A stretch of DNA of 64,000 bases from Micrococcus cohnii (GCF_014205175.1 NZ_JACHNA010000001.1:1054001-1118000), one strand, 5' to 3'; shown: positions 44,107 through 58,230, counted from the first letter of the stretch. Notes: generated from the letters alone by a model not told the origin. A program made the numbers and translations.

Positions 44107-44574
44107 TCACGGGCGCACGCGTCTCGCGACCCGCAAACTGAGCACGGTGCACGGAACGGAAAAAGTCGCGCCGAGGACTCCTGACACCACCGTCTCGGCT
44201 CTCCACGGGTCGGCCGAGCCCTTTGCCCGGTGTAGGACCGTCCACGCGGCCACCGCCAGCGGCACGGCACTGGCCAGTCCGGGGTTCCACCGGCCAGTCC
44301 GCACGGCACGCCCGACATGCCCCAGCGAGTTCATGAGTAGCGCACCTCCCCCCACGGCGCTGCCGTGATTCACCGCTCGTACGGTTCCGTACGCCGCTCC
44401 CGTCAGGAGCGCCATGGCGGCCGCCAGCCTGTCACTACGCAGGTGGCCCCGATCGAGGCCGACCCGTTACAGCGCTGCCTCATCGATGAGGGGCAGCCTG
44501 CGGGAGGTGATCAGCTCCTCGAGGTTGTGCAACACGAAGATCGTCATCATCGAGTCCCGAGCGGTAGTCATCAT
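44107..44574 (-). pseudogene. HXXEE-family membrane protein interrupted by one in-frame TAA
   Basis: Translation from ATG 44574 (AAGGACGAGG upstream) gives MMTTARDSMMTIFVLHNLEE, containing the HXXEE motif as HNLEE, and stops at TAA 44469-44467 after 35 codons. The same frame continues unbroken to 44107. It encodes hydrophobic helices and the conserved HXXEE-like segment NSLGHVGRAVRTGRWNPGL, ending RVARRVRP. The whole frame is 156 codons including both stops, about the family's normal size. A single nonsense mutation therefore best explains it; an ATG at 44415 could still express a 102-residue fragment. The function of HXXEE proteins is unknown. It lies beside xerD in the minus-strand run. Confidence 0.7.
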
Positions 44575-44589
44575 GCCGTGCCTCGTCCT

Positions 44590-45630
44590 TCACCGCGCCC
44601 GCGGGTGCGCCGCGGCATAGACCTCGCGTAGCGAGTCGACGGTCACCAGGGTGTACACCTGCGTGGTCGTCACCGAGGCGTGGCCGAGCAGCTCCTGCAC
44701 GATGCGCACGTCGGCGCCGCCGGCCAGCAGGTGCGTGGCGAAGCTGTGCCGCAGCGTGTGCGGCGAGACCTCGGCCTCCACGCCGGCCCGCTCAGCGGCC
44801 TTCTTCAGCACCGCCCACGCCGACTGCCGGGAGAGCCGGCCGCCGCGCTGATTCACGAACAGGGCCGGGGAGGACTGCCGTGCCCCGCCCATGATCGTCG
44901 GACGGCCGCGCACCAGCCACGCCTCGAGTGCGGCCGAGGCATAGGAGCCCACGGGGACGACGCGCTCCTTCGACCCCTTGCCGAACAGGCGGACGACCGA
45001 CTGCGCCGGACGGTCGCCCCGTCCGTCGTCCCGGCCGCCGCCCGGGACCTCGCCGAGACCGGCCACGTCGTCGACGTCGAGTCCAACCGCCTCCGAAATG
45101 CGTGCGCCGGTGCCGTAGAGGAACTCCAGCAGGGCGCGGTCGCGCAGTCCCGCCGGCGAGTCGTCACCGCTCGCCCCGAGGATCGCGGCCACCTCGTCGA
45201 CGGCGAGCGCCTTCGGCAGACGTAACCCGGGCGAGGGCGGAGCGACGTCCTGAGCCGGGTCGTGCTCGGTCACGCCTTCCAGCGCGAGGAACCGGTGCAG
45301 CCCCCGCACCGCCACGAGCACCCGCGCCGCCGACCGCGCCGCCAGGGGCGCACCCCCGTCGCCGCCGGTCGAGATGGCCTGCAGGAATCCGCTGACGTGT
45401 CCGGGCTCGACGTCGTCGTACCGGTCGAGGCGGTGCACGTGGAGCCAGCGCAGGTAGCGAGACAGGTCCCGCCGGTAGGCAGAAAGCGTGTTCGCGGCCC
45501 GGCCCTTCTCGACCGTCAGGTGCTGCAGGTAGCGGCGCACCCCGGCCGTGAGCGCGTCGCCGGGTGCGTTCTCGGTCTGCGTCGCCTCACCCCGGGCGTC
45601 GCCGACCGCGGCGGCGTCAGCGGCCGTCAT
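44590..45630 (-). CDS. xerD: Tyrosine recombinase XerD
   Basis: XerD resolves chromosome dimers at dif with XerC. The 346-residue product has the SAM-like N-terminal core-binding domain at about 27-125 and a catalytic domain with R177 (GARISEA), K218 (FGKGSKER), H291 and R294 ([12 protein letters not shown]), H317 (GHAS) and the nucleophile Y326 (TTQVYT). A Gly/Asp/Arg-rich insertion of about 15-20 residues at 191-210 precedes the catalytic lysine. It overlaps the Nudix gene by 14 nt, as in mycobacterial Rv1700-xerD. It is chromosomal housekeeping, not a phage integrase. Confidence 0.93.
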   Translation of the reverse strand: MTAADAAAVGDARGEATQTENAPGDALTAGVRRYLQHLTVEKGRAANTLSAYRRDLSRYLRWLHVHRLDRYDDVEPGHVSGFLQAISTGGDGGAPLAARSAARVLVAVRGLHRFLALEGVTEHDPAQDVAPPSPGLRLPKALAVDEVAAILGASGDDSPAGLRDRALLEFLYGTGARISEAVGLDVDDVAGLGEVPGGGRDDGRGDRPAQSVVRLFGKGSKERVVPVGSYASAALEAWLVRGRPTIMGGARQSSPALFVNQRGGRLSRQSAWAVLKKAAERAGVEAEVSPHTLRHSFATHLLAGGADVRIVQELLGHASVTTTQVYTLVTVDSLREVYAAAHPRAR

Positions 45631-46354
45631 TGCCGGTGCGGTGCGGCACGAACGGAGCGTCCGCCGGGCGCAGTCGGCTCCACTTCTTCGCGCGGTGCGC
45701 GTGCAGGGCGAGAACGGCGGCGACGGTCGAGGGGTTGTGGACCCGCCCGTCGAGCACCGCGTCGATCAGCTCCTCGACGCCGACCCAGGCCAGGGGCATC
45801 GCCGCTTCTTCGTCGGTCCGGGTGAACCGCTCTGCTTCCGGCACGTCGCTGACCTGCCGCGCGAGGAAGACCCGAATCGCCTCGCTCGAGCCGCCCGGGG
45901 TGGTGAAGAAGTCCACCAGGGTGTGCCACTGTCCGGCGCGCAGGTCCGCCTCCTCCCAGAGCTCGCGCTGGGCGACCTCGCACAAGGACTCTCCGTCGAC
46001 ATCCCGCAGACCAGCGGGGATCTCCCACAGCTCCATGCCGACCGGATGCCGGTACTGGCGCACGAGAGCGACCTGTTCCTGCGGCCCAGCTGTGGTGAGG
46101 CGGGTGCGCAACGCCATGACGGCCACCGCGCCAGGGTGCTCGATGATCTCACGGGTCAGCGGCTCGGTCTTCTTGTCGGCGGGGTCGAGCCGGAAGCTCT
46201 CGCGCATCACATCCCAGACGTGTCCCTCGAACACGGTCTTGGACTTTCGAGCCGGTCGCGGGGCCAGCACATCGCGCAGCGGGGCGCGGCCGCGGCGGCG
46301 GTTCTGTGCCTCAGCGTCCTCGGGGCGATCGGTCGGGACGGGTTTCTTGGTCAT
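45617..46354 (-). CDS. Nudix hydrolase, ADP-ribose pyrophosphatase-like
   Basis: The 245-residue product resembles mycobacterial Rv1700, an ADP-ribose hydrolase. It has an N-terminal beta region ([19 protein letters not shown]), then [22 protein letters not shown] and the Nudix box [17 protein letters not shown] with an extra residue between the first glycine and glutamate, as in the actinobacterial group. Family knowledge predicts a Mg-dependent homodimer. ATG 46354 overlaps the recN stop (ATGA). The common actinobacterial neighbour pyrG, expected between recN and this gene, is not here. Confidence 0.9.
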   Translation of the reverse strand: MTKKPVPTDRPEDAEAQNRRRGRAPLRDVLAPRPARKSKTVFEGHVWDVMRESFRLDPADKKTEPLTREIIEHPGAVAVMALRTRLTTAGPQEQVALVRQYRHPVGMELWEIPAGLRDVDGESLCEVAQRELWEEADLRAGQWHTLVDFFTTPGGSSEAIRVFLARQVSDVPEAERFTRTDEEAAMPLAWVGVEELIDAVLDGRVHNPSTVAAVLALHAHRAKKWSRLRPADAPFVPHRTGNDGR

Positions 46355-48159
46355 CGCGCCTCTCCTGCGGTGGTGGGCCTGCGGGACGTCTCGATCAGTT
46401 CGGCAGCGTGTTCTCGGGCGGCGGCCGAGTCGGCATGCCCGGCGAGCATGCGGGCCAGCTCTTCGACGCGCTCGTCGTCGTCGAGGGCGCGCACGTCGGA
46501 GGTGGTCACCCCCGCATCCGGGTCCGAGTTCTTCTCGACGCGCACATGGCGGTCGGCGAACGCGGCGACCTGCGGCAGGTGCGTCACGCAGACCACCTGC
46601 ACGTGCTCGGCCAGACGGGCCAGCCGCGCGCCGATCCGCACCGCCGCCTCGCCGCCGACGCCCGCATCGACCTCGTCGAACACGAACGTCGGCACCGGGT
46701 CGGTCGCCGCGAGCACCACCTCGAGGGCCAGCATGACGCGGGAGAGCTCACCGCCAGAGGCGCCCCGACCCAGCTCACGCGGCTCGACACCGGCGTGCGG
46801 ACGCAGCAAAAGCGCGACCTCGTCGACACCGTGCTGGCCGAACCTCTCGTCGGCGTCCGACTCACCAGAACCGCGGTCCGCGTCGGCGCTGCGCACCTGA
46901 ACGTGAAATGACGCGTCGGGCATGAACAGGGCATGCAGCTCCTCGGTGACGGCGTCCTCGAGCCGACGGGCGGCCTCGGAACGCAGCTCGGAGAGCGCGG
47001 CGGCGTGCTCGGCCAACTCGCGGCGCAGGTCCGCGAGCTCGGCGGTCAGCTCGTCGACGCGGCCGGTGTCTCCCTGCAGCTCCTCGAGCCGGGGACGCTG
47101 CCGTTCGGCCCAGGCGAGCACGTCGGACAGCTCCGGACCGTAGAGCCGTTGCAGCCGGGTCAGCTCGGCCAGACGCGACTGGGCCGCGTCCAGGTCTCCC
47201 TCAGCGTCGGCCTCGAGATCGCCGACGAGCCGCGCGAGGTCCCCCGCGATGTCGCCGAGCACGACCGCCGCCTCGGCAAGGCGTCCGGCGGCGGCCTCGA
47301 ACTCGGAGTCCTGCCCGGGCGCGGCGAGCAGATCCTGTCGGGCCGCTTCGACCAGGGCCACGGCTCCGAGCGCGTCGTCCGCGGCCTCGGCGTCAGCGCC
47401 GGCCAGCCGGCCGTGCGCGCCCCCGGCCGCGGCCCGCAGCTGTTCGACGTCTTCGAGCCGGCGAATCCGCTCCCGCAGCGCCTCGTCCTCGCCCTCGACC
47501 GGCTCCGCCTCGTCGATCTCCTCGAGCGAGCGCTGCAGAGCGTCGGCCTCCCGGGCCCGCTCTTGCAGATGCTCGGTCAGCTCTTGGTGCTCGGCGCGGG
47601 CCGCAGAGAACCGCCGGTGCACGTCCCGGTACGTCGCCAGGCGGTCGGCAAGCTCGGCCCCGCCGAACGCATCGAGTGCCCGACGCTGCGCCTCCGCCGA
47701 GCGCAGACGCAGCTGATCGGTCTGCCCGTGCACGGCCACGAGGCAGGCGCCGATCTCGGAGAGCACGCCGACCGGAATCGCGCGGCCGCCGGCCGTGGCA
47801 CGCGAACGAGTGCCACCCTCGGGGGTGGCCGTGACGGTGCGGGTGAGCACGAGTTCGGCCTCCGCCGCCTCGGCGCTCTGCGGCCCGTCGGCCTCGTCGA
47901 TGACGGCGCCGGCCTCCTGGGCGATCGCGCAGGCCCGGCCTCGGCGACCCACTCGCACCCCGGCGTCGACGATCGCGCGGGAGGCGCCGCGACGCACGGC
48001 GCCGGAGTCTGCGCGCTGACCCAGCAGCAGGCCCAGCGCCGTGACGACCATCGTCTTGCCCGCACCGGTCTCGCCGGTCACAACCGTCAGACCTCGGTCC
48101 AGTTCGACCGTCGCGCCGCCGATCACACCGAGGTCACTGATGCTCAGGTACTCGATCAT
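46351..48159 (-). CDS. recN: DNA repair protein RecN
   Basis: RecN is an SMC-like ATPase in double-strand break repair. The 602-residue product has an N-terminal Walker A motif VVTGETGAGKTMVV at about 26-39 and a long coiled-coil middle rich in A, E, L and R. The C-terminal head follows, with the ABC signature GASGGELSRVMLAL, Walker B FVFDEVDAGVGG and VTHLPQVAAFAD. ATG 48159 overlaps the nadK stop. The tlyA-nadK-recN order is an actinobacterial constant (Rv1694-Rv1696). No LexA box was seen inside this operon. Confidence 0.95.
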   Translation of the reverse strand: MIEYLSISDLGVIGGATVELDRGLTVVTGETGAGKTMVVTALGLLLGQRADSGAVRRGASRAIVDAGVRVGRRGRACAIAQEAGAVIDEADGPQSAEAAEAELVLTRTVTATPEGGTRSRATAGGRAIPVGVLSEIGACLVAVHGQTDQLRLRSAEAQRRALDAFGGAELADRLATYRDVHRRFSAARAEHQELTEHLQERAREADALQRSLEEIDEAEPVEGEDEALRERIRRLEDVEQLRAAAGGAHGRLAGADAEAADDALGAVALVEAARQDLLAAPGQDSEFEAAAGRLAEAAVVLGDIAGDLARLVGDLEADAEGDLDAAQSRLAELTRLQRLYGPELSDVLAWAERQRPRLEELQGDTGRVDELTAELADLRRELAEHAAALSELRSEAARRLEDAVTEELHALFMPDASFHVQVRSADADRGSGESDADERFGQHGVDEVALLLRPHAGVEPRELGRGASGGELSRVMLALEVVLAATDPVPTFVFDEVDAGVGGEAAVRIGARLARLAEHVQVVCVTHLPQVAAFADRHVRVEKNSDPDAGVTTSDVRALDDDERVEELARMLAGHADSAAAREHAAELIETSRRPTTAGEAR

Positions 48160-49259
48160 GACTGGTCCTTCCCCTCCTGCTCGGCCGCCTCGTCGCTTCG
48201 CGCCGGGCGGATGTCGATCGGCGCCGTGGACGGGGGCACGATCACGGGGCGTGGCCCGGCGTGACGTGGTTCGACGGTCTCGACCGCGGCGCGTGCGGCG
48301 GCGGCCTCCGCCTTCTCCTCCCCCGTCACCGGTCCGCGCCACCCCTGGGTGGGTAGCTGAAACTTACGAACGAGCCGCTCGGCGAACGCCGTGTGCGTCA
48401 GTCGCGCCAGCCTCACCGGCTCGGCGGAGCGCCGGACCTCAACCCGGGCCTCGGGCGGCAGCTCCACCGTGCGTCGCCCATCGCACCAGAGCACGCCGGT
48501 CTCGTTAGTGCGCGTGAGCACGTCGAGGGCAAGCGTCGAGTGGGGGCCGACCACCAGTGGTCGAGAGAAGAGGGTGTGCGCGCTGATCGGCACCAGCAGC
48601 AGGGCTTCGACGCCCGGCCACACGACCGGTCCGCCCGCCGAGAACGCGTAGGCGGTGGAACCGGTCGGCGTGGCCATCACGACCCCGTCGCAGCCGTAGC
48701 TGGACAGTGCCGTGTCGTCGACGGAGACGACCACCTCGAGCATGCGCTCCCGGTTCGACTTCTCGACGGACGCCTCGTTCAGAGCCCACGTCCGGGCGAC
48801 GACGGCCCCGTCCACGCGCACGATCACGTCGAGGGCCATGCGCTCGTCGACCCGGTAGCTGCCCGCCACAATGCCCTCAACGGTGCGCTGCAGATCCGTG
48901 CGCTCTGACTCGGCGAGGAAGCCGACGTGCCCGAGATTGACCGCCACGAGCGGCACGCGAGACCCGCGCACGAGCTCGGCGGCCCGCAGCACCGACCCGT
49001 CCCCGCCGAGTACGAGCCCGAGACTGAGCTGGGTGAGTTCGCAGTCGACGCCGAGCGTCTGCGGAGCGAAGTCGACGGGGTCACCGGCCCGGTGCCGGAT
49101 CGCCTCGATGTCCTCGGCCAGCATGACCGGCACCAGCCCGGCGTCGGCGAGCATCGCGGCGGCCTGTAGCGCCGCGGTGATCGCGTCCTGCCGGCCCGTG
49201 TGCGTGAGCACGAGGACCCGCCTGGCGGTCATGGCCTGACCGGGAGTGGTCTCGGGCAT
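48156..49259 (-). CDS. nadK: NAD kinase
   Basis: This enzyme phosphorylates NAD to NADP with ATP or polyphosphate. The 367-residue product has the GGDGS motif (GLVLGGDGSVLRAAEL), the NxxxxGFL segment VNLGHVGFLAE and the substrate loop VMATPTGSTAYAFSAGGPV. A variable C-terminal tail of about 65 residues rich in Ala, Glu and Pro extends beyond the usual length. ATG 49259 has GGAAGGA 5 nt upstream and was preferred to the later in-frame ATG 49232. It is 153 nt from tlyA, so an own promoter is possible. Confidence 0.94.
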   Translation of the reverse strand: MPETTPGQAMTARRVLVLTHTGRQDAITAALQAAAMLADAGLVPVMLAEDIEAIRHRAGDPVDFAPQTLGVDCELTQLSLGLVLGGDGSVLRAAELVRGSRVPLVAVNLGHVGFLAESERTDLQRTVEGIVAGSYRVDERMALDVIVRVDGAVVARTWALNEASVEKSNRERMLEVVVSVDDTALSSYGCDGVVMATPTGSTAYAFSAGGPVVWPGVEALLLVPISAHTLFSRPLVVGPHSTLALDVLTRTNETGVLWCDGRRTVELPPEARVEVRRSAEPVRLARLTHTAFAERLVRKFQLPTQGWRGPVTGEEKAEAAAARAAVETVEPRHAGPRPVIVPPSTAPIDIRPARSDEAAEQEGKDQS

Positions 49260-49325
49260 GGGGTCCTTCCCTCGTGGCGGTGTGAAGAACGTGCGGTACG
49301 GGCGGGACCGCACCGGGCGCCCCGG

Positions 49326-49361
49326 ACGTGGGTCCGGAACGTGAGTCCGAACGTGTCCCGA
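49326..49361. repeat. Degenerate short direct repeats upstream of nadK
   Basis: Three adjacent units of 11-13 bp (ACGTGGGTCCGGA, ACGTGAGTCCGA, ACGTGTCCCGA) lie in the 153-bp nadK-tlyA gap. They could be binding sites or slippage products; nothing more can be said. Confidence 0.4.
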
Positions 49362-49412
49362 CGCGTCCGTTCAGCATAACGACCGCCCCGCAGACGCTAC
49401 GCCTCAGGCGGC

Positions 49413-50297
49413 TCAGGACCAGTCGATCCTCTGCCCGTCCAGCCAGAGCCGCGGGTCGCCGGCACTGGCTGAACCCGACGGGGGCGACGTGAGCTGCAGA
49501 TGCAGGAAGAATTCGACGTTGCCGTCCTGGCCGGGCAGCCCCGACCGCGCTGCCGCGACCGGCCGGAGCCCGGCCCGCGCGGCCGCTTCCAACACGCCGA
49601 CGACGGCGTCGCGCCGGTGGCCGGCGTCAGTGACGACGCCGGTGCGCGGCAGCCGCGCGCGGCCGACCTCGAACTGGGGTTTCACCATCAGCAGCACGTG
49701 TGCGCCGTGGACCGCGACCCGGGCCAGAGCGTCGACCACCAAGCGCAGCGAAATGAAGGACAGGTCCGAGACGATCAAATCCACCGACCCGTCGATGTCC
49801 TCGAGGTCGATCGTCCTGACGTTCAGACCTTCGCGGACGAGGACTCGGTCGTCGTCACGCAGCGCCGGGTGCAACTGTCCGTGACCGACATCCACGGCCG
49901 CCACACGTGCCGCGCCGCGTTCCAACAGGACTTGAGTGAACCCTCCGGTGCAGGCGCCGGCGTCGAGGGCGCGTCGGCCGGCGACGGGCACGTCACCGAA
50001 GGCATCGAGAGCGCTCAGGAGCTTGTGTGCCGCACGGGAGACGTAGCGCGGGCCCGCATCGGCCACCGCGAGCTCGTCCCGCGAGCTCACGGGCGTCGAC
50101 GGTTTGGCCACGGCGTGGCCGTTCAGCAGCACCCCGCCGGATCGAATCATGGCTACGGCCTCCGAACGCGACCGCGCCAGCCCGCGGGCCGCCAGCGCGC
50201 GATCCGCGCGGATCGTGGTGGCGACGACCGCAGCCGAGCCGAGGTTCGGCACAGCGTCCTTCTGGCCCGGGGCGGACGGGTCCCCCGGCACGCTCAC
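49413..50297 (-). CDS. tlyA: TlyA family 16S/23S rRNA 2'-O-methyltransferase
   Basis: TlyA methylates 2'-hydroxyls in 16S and 23S rRNA, and its loss gives capreomycin resistance in mycobacteria. The 294-residue product has an N-terminal S4 RNA-binding domain (RADRALAARGLARSRSEAVAMI) at about 29-90. An FtsJ-like SAM domain follows with ALDAGACTGGFTQVLLERGA near 109, then AVDVGHGQLHP and VSDLSFISL. It starts at GTG 50297, overlapping the HAD gene stop (GTGA). Order and coupling match Rv1692-Rv1694. Confidence 0.94.
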   Translation of the reverse strand: MSVPGDPSAPGQKDAVPNLGSAAVVATTIRADRALAARGLARSRSEAVAMIRSGGVLLNGHAVAKPSTPVSSRDELAVADAGPRYVSRAAHKLLSALDAFGDVPVAGRRALDAGACTGGFTQVLLERGAARVAAVDVGHGQLHPALRDDDRVLVREGLNVRTIDLEDIDGSVDLIVSDLSFISLRLVVDALARVAVHGAHVLLMVKPQFEVGRARLPRTGVVTDAGHRRDAVVGVLEAAARAGLRPVAAARSGLPGQDGNVEFFLHLQLTSPPSGSASAGDPRLWLDGQRIDWS

Positions 50298-51091
50298 GCC
50301 CGGCTCAGCGCCTCGGCCAGCGCGGTCAGGTCCGGGACCACGTGATCGGGGCGGTCTGCGTCATCTGCAGCACGGGCACGTGCCCGGTCATCGACCCCGG
50401 TCAGCACCAGCGCAGTTGTGAACCCCGCCGCGTTGCCGCCGCGGACATCCGTGTCCAGGCGGTCGCCGACCACGAGGGGACGGTGCATGCCACAAGCCTC
50501 GGCTGCCGTCCGGAACAGCAGCGGCTCGGGCTTGCCGGCGGCCCGCGGCACAGCACCTGTGGCCGCGGTGACCGCCGCGACGAGCGAGCCGTTGCCCGGG
50601 GCCGTGCCTTCGGCTCGGGGAATCGACCGGTCAAGGTTCGTCGCCACCCAGACGGCACCGCGCGCAATCGCATAGGAGGCCTCAGCCAGGTGCCGCCACC
50701 CCGTGTCCAGGTCGAAGCCCTGGATCACCGCGGCCGGACGCTCGTCGGCGGTGTTCACCGGGCGGTAGCCCGCCGCCGCGACGAGATCACGCAGGTAACC
50801 GGAACCCACGACGAGGACGGCATCGCCCGGCCGCACGGCCTCGTCCAGCAGATCGACGGCTGCGGGGGCCGAGCCGAACACGTCTTCGGCCTCGGCCCGG
50901 ACCCCGAGCGCGCGCAGGTGCTCGGTCACGGCCTGCGGGGGCCGGGACGCGTTGTTGGTGACGAACGCGACCGGCACACCGTGCGCGCGCAACCGCCCGA
51001 GCCCCTCCACCGCGCCCGGAACGGCCTCGGCGCCCGAGTACACGACGCCATCGAGGTCGCAGAGCACACCGTCAATGTCAGGCAGGCGCAT
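50294..51091 (-). CDS. HAD-superfamily hydrolase, NagD-like phosphatase
   Basis: The 265-residue product has HAD motif I CDLDGVVYSG near residue 10, motif II in FVTNNASRPP, the class IIA cap, and motif III/IV KPEPLLFRTA with VVGDRLDTDVRGGNAAG. The mycobacterial counterpart Rv1692 acts as a glycerol-3-phosphate phosphatase; that activity is likely but not provable here. ATG 51091 overlaps the preceding gene by 14 nt. It is cotranscribed with tlyA, nadK and recN. Confidence 0.9.
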   Translation of the reverse strand: MRLPDIDGVLCDLDGVVYSGAEAVPGAVEGLGRLRAHGVPVAFVTNNASRPPQAVTEHLRALGVRAEAEDVFGSAPAAVDLLDEAVRPGDAVLVVGSGYLRDLVAAAGYRPVNTADERPAAVIQGFDLDTGWRHLAEASYAIARGAVWVATNLDRSIPRAEGTAPGNGSLVAAVTAATGAVPRAAGKPEPLLFRTAAEACGMHRPLVVGDRLDTDVRGGNAAGFTTALVLTGVDDRARARAADDADRPDHVVPDLTALAEALSRA

Positions 51092-52079
51092 CCGAGTCCT
51101 CGCTCGAGGCCGCGGCGTCGTCCTGCTGCTCCTGCTCGGCTGCGCGAGCGGCGCGGCGTTCGGTGCGTTCTTCCTCCGAGGGGCCGGTGTCGACGTCGAG
51201 GATGTCCGGGTCCGCGAAACCCCCGAGGCCCAGCGCCTTCTCGGCCACGCGCACATAGCGACGCCAGGCGGCCGCGGCCTGCTTCTCGCCCGAAGCCGCA
51301 AGCACGTCTGCGTAGCGCTGGAAGAGCCGCGGGGAGAACGGATAGCCGCGGCGTCGGTCCAGTTCAGGGATCTCCAGGGCGGTGCGCGCGGCCTGCAGAT
51401 CGCCGCGCTCCTCGTGGATGCCCGAGACCACCATCGCCAGTTCGGCGCGTGCCTCGCGTTCCAGTTCGTCCGGGGAGACGTCGGCGGCCAGCTGCAGAGC
51501 CTTCTGGACACGTCCCAGCGCACGCTCGCAGTCAACCTGCGCGGCCAGGTGCGTGGTGTCCCCCGTCATCCGTCGATAGGTGCGGAACTCACGCAGAGCC
51601 TCGGCGTACTCCCCTGCCGCGTACGCCGTCAGAGCGACGGCTTCGCGCACACAGGCCAGTCGGCCTCCCTTGCGGCTGGCGGCCAGCGCATGCTGGAACG
51701 ACACGGCAGGGTCCTCGTACATGAGTCTGCCGGCCATCACGAGGTGCTTGGCCACCCACCCGGCGTGCCGTTCATCCAGACCTTGGACCTGGCGCAGGGT
51801 CGCACGGTCCAGTTCCTTGCCGGTCACGTCCTTGTCGATGTCCGGGGACCGGTCCTGATTCGGCCGGTTGGAGGCGCGCAGGTCGCCCGGGCTGTGTGGT
51901 CGCGGAGCCGAACGGTCCTGGGCAGCAGGCCGCGGCGAGGTGCCCCGTCGCTGCCCCTGACCGGAGCGCCCAGCACCGTCACCGCGCGCCGGCTTGCGAC
52001 GTGCGTTCGCGTCGCGTCCATGATCCTCACGACGGCGCCCTGCTGAACCGTCACGACGACGTCCGTGGCCTCCTGGCAT
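51078..52079 (-). CDS. Conserved Rv1691-like repeat protein of unknown function
   Basis: The 333-residue product has a basic Arg/Gly/Pro-rich, probably disordered, N-terminus of about 85 residues. A helical region at about 90-290 reads like degenerate tetratricopeptide units (VKHLVMAGRLMYEDPAVSFQHALAA, TAYAAGEYAEALREFRTYRR). An acidic Glu/Asp/Ala tail ends the protein. Its place before the HAD gene matches mycobacterial Rv1691. ATG 52079 has AAGGACGAGG upstream. A scaffold or RNA-associated role can be imagined from the charge pattern only. It is the first gene after the rRNA operon. Confidence 0.8.
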   Translation of the reverse strand: MPGGHGRRRDGSAGRRREDHGRDANARRKPARGDGAGRSGQGQRRGTSPRPAAQDRSAPRPHSPGDLRASNRPNQDRSPDIDKDVTGKELDRATLRQVQGLDERHAGWVAKHLVMAGRLMYEDPAVSFQHALAASRKGGRLACVREAVALTAYAAGEYAEALREFRTYRRMTGDTTHLAAQVDCERALGRVQKALQLAADVSPDELEREARAELAMVVSGIHEERGDLQAARTALEIPELDRRRGYPFSPRLFQRYADVLAASGEKQAAAAWRRYVRVAEKALGLGGFADPDILDVDTGPSEEERTERRAARAAEQEQQDDAAASSEDSDAPA

Positions 52080-52167
52080 GCCTCGTCCTTCCCTGATTGC
52101 CGACAGATGTGAACTGCATTGAGTCTAGTCCCGTGTGAGCTCCGCTCGGGGTGCGAGAAAACATGAC

Positions 52168-52204
52168 AAAAAGGGAGGCCCCCTACCAACAGGCAGGGGG
52201 CCTC
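52168..52204 (-). terminator. rRNA operon terminator
   Basis: A 13-bp inverted repeat with one mismatch (52175-52187 and 52192-52204) is followed on the minus strand by a T-run ending TTTTTGTC, 14 nt after the 5S rRNA. It is a classic intrinsic terminator. Confidence 0.88.
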
Positions 52205-52218
52205 AACCACAAAAGAAT

Positions 52219-52337
52219 GTCCGGCGGCGACCTACTCTCCCACAACCTCCCGGTTGCAGTACCATCGGCGCTGTGGGCCTTAGCTTCCGGGTTCGGAATG
52301 GAACCGGGCGTTTCCCCCACGCTATGACCGCCGTAAC
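52219..52337 (-). rRNA. rrf: 5S ribosomal RNA
   Basis: The minus strand starts GTTACGGCGGTCATAGCG, contains the conserved CCGAACCCGGAAG and ends GTAGGTCGCCGCCGGAC, as in 5S rRNA. Its ends can pair. Boundaries are accurate to a few bases. It lies about 170 bp after the 23S gene. Confidence 0.93.
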
Positions 52338-52510
52338 CCTACACACCACACACCCCACACACTACGGGGCGCAGGCGAAACCTAAAGGATCACAACACAT
52401 GAACCATATTCACAAAACAGTCAACCAAGCATAACACACTCAGCCAACCACAGTTGCAATCAGACAACCGCACAGTGGACGCGAACACCCCACCACACAA
52501 CAGTGTGACA

Positions 52511-57561
<5,051 letters not shown>

Positions 57562-57717
57562 AAAAAATACAGAAACAACATCACAGACAGCCGGAAAAAC
57601 CATCCACAATGTCAATTCAATCACTGGCATGCCATCATCAACCCACACGGGGGTGTGGGGACAACGGCAACCAATATGTTTCAAACAATTGGCATCAAAA
57701 AACTTGGCACACTATTG

Positions 57718-57732
57718 AGTTCTCAAACAACA
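57718..57732 (-). promoter_or_regulatory. rRNA leader motif shared with the ITS
   Basis: The minus-strand sequence TGTTGTTTGAGAACT, continuing CAATAGTGTGCCAAG, is the conserved leader element found upstream of many actinobacterial 16S genes, linked with antitermination/processing. An identical 15-base copy lies in the ITS at 55737-55751. Confidence 0.65.
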
Positions 57733-57869
57733 GGCGCTTCCGAACCTCAGCTCACCGCAACCGCGGCACATCGCTCCGGAGCAACTTCTCCATCCTAGAC
57801 CAACCGATCCGACAATGTCAACCTCGTTTCCGAGACCGTCACGAACCGTTCATCAAGCGGAGAGCCTCA

Positions 57870-57897
57870 ACTCTACCACACGACAACCGGCTGTCAA
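57870..57897 (-). promoter_or_regulatory. rRNA operon promoter, proximal
   Basis: A consensus -35 TTGACA (57897-57892) and -10 TAGAGT (57875-57870), 16 bp apart, would start a leader of about 300 nt before 16S. The whole 57562-58230 gap (669 bp) holds this promoter, a second one upstream, the leader motif and a tyrS hairpin, but no gene. Confidence 0.8.
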
Positions 57898-58074
57898 AAC
57901 CGACCGACCTATTCAAGAAACCCATCCGACACCAACCACCACAGCGGCCAACCATCGAATGCATGCCCGGTGAGCACAACCACAAGAAACAGCAACTACC
58001 GGCTTGAATCCGCGGAAACCGTGTTATTCACCGCGCCTCACGATCACTCGTTCAGCGCCTCAGCACGAGAAAGA

Positions 58075-58103
58075 ACTCTACACACACTCCACCCCAAACG
58101 CAA
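58075..58103 (-). promoter_or_regulatory. rRNA operon promoter, distal
   Basis: TTGCGT (58103-58098) and TAGAGT (58080-58075) are separated by 17 bp. The -10 box is identical to that of the proximal promoter 205 bp downstream, arguing for a tandem rRNA promoter pair. Confidence 0.6.
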
Positions 58104-58126
58104 AATTGACCACCCCTGGATGCGCA

Positions 58127-58168
58127 CGACCCCCATCGTCCGCGTATTCCTGCGGACAACGGGGGTCG
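58127..58168 (-). terminator. Hairpin between tyrS and the rRNA promoters
   Basis: Imperfect inverted repeats (58127-58144 with 58150-58168) form a long GC-rich hairpin 62 nt beyond the tyrS stop. There is no T-run, but the location suits insulation of the rRNA promoters. Confidence 0.5.
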
Positions 58169-58230
58169 CGCACTCGAGAGGTCAGCGCCCAGAGTCCACG
58201 CGCTGTTCGGTGATGTGCGTCACCGGGGCG

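Noticed and set aside
44590-45630. Phage or integron integrase
   Set aside because: The sequence and its Nudix/recN neighbours fit housekeeping XerD; there are no att repeats, tRNA target or phage genes nearby.
49326-49361. CRISPR-like array
   Set aside because: The units are 11-13 bp, adjacent, degenerate, without spacers, and no cas genes are present anywhere in the window.
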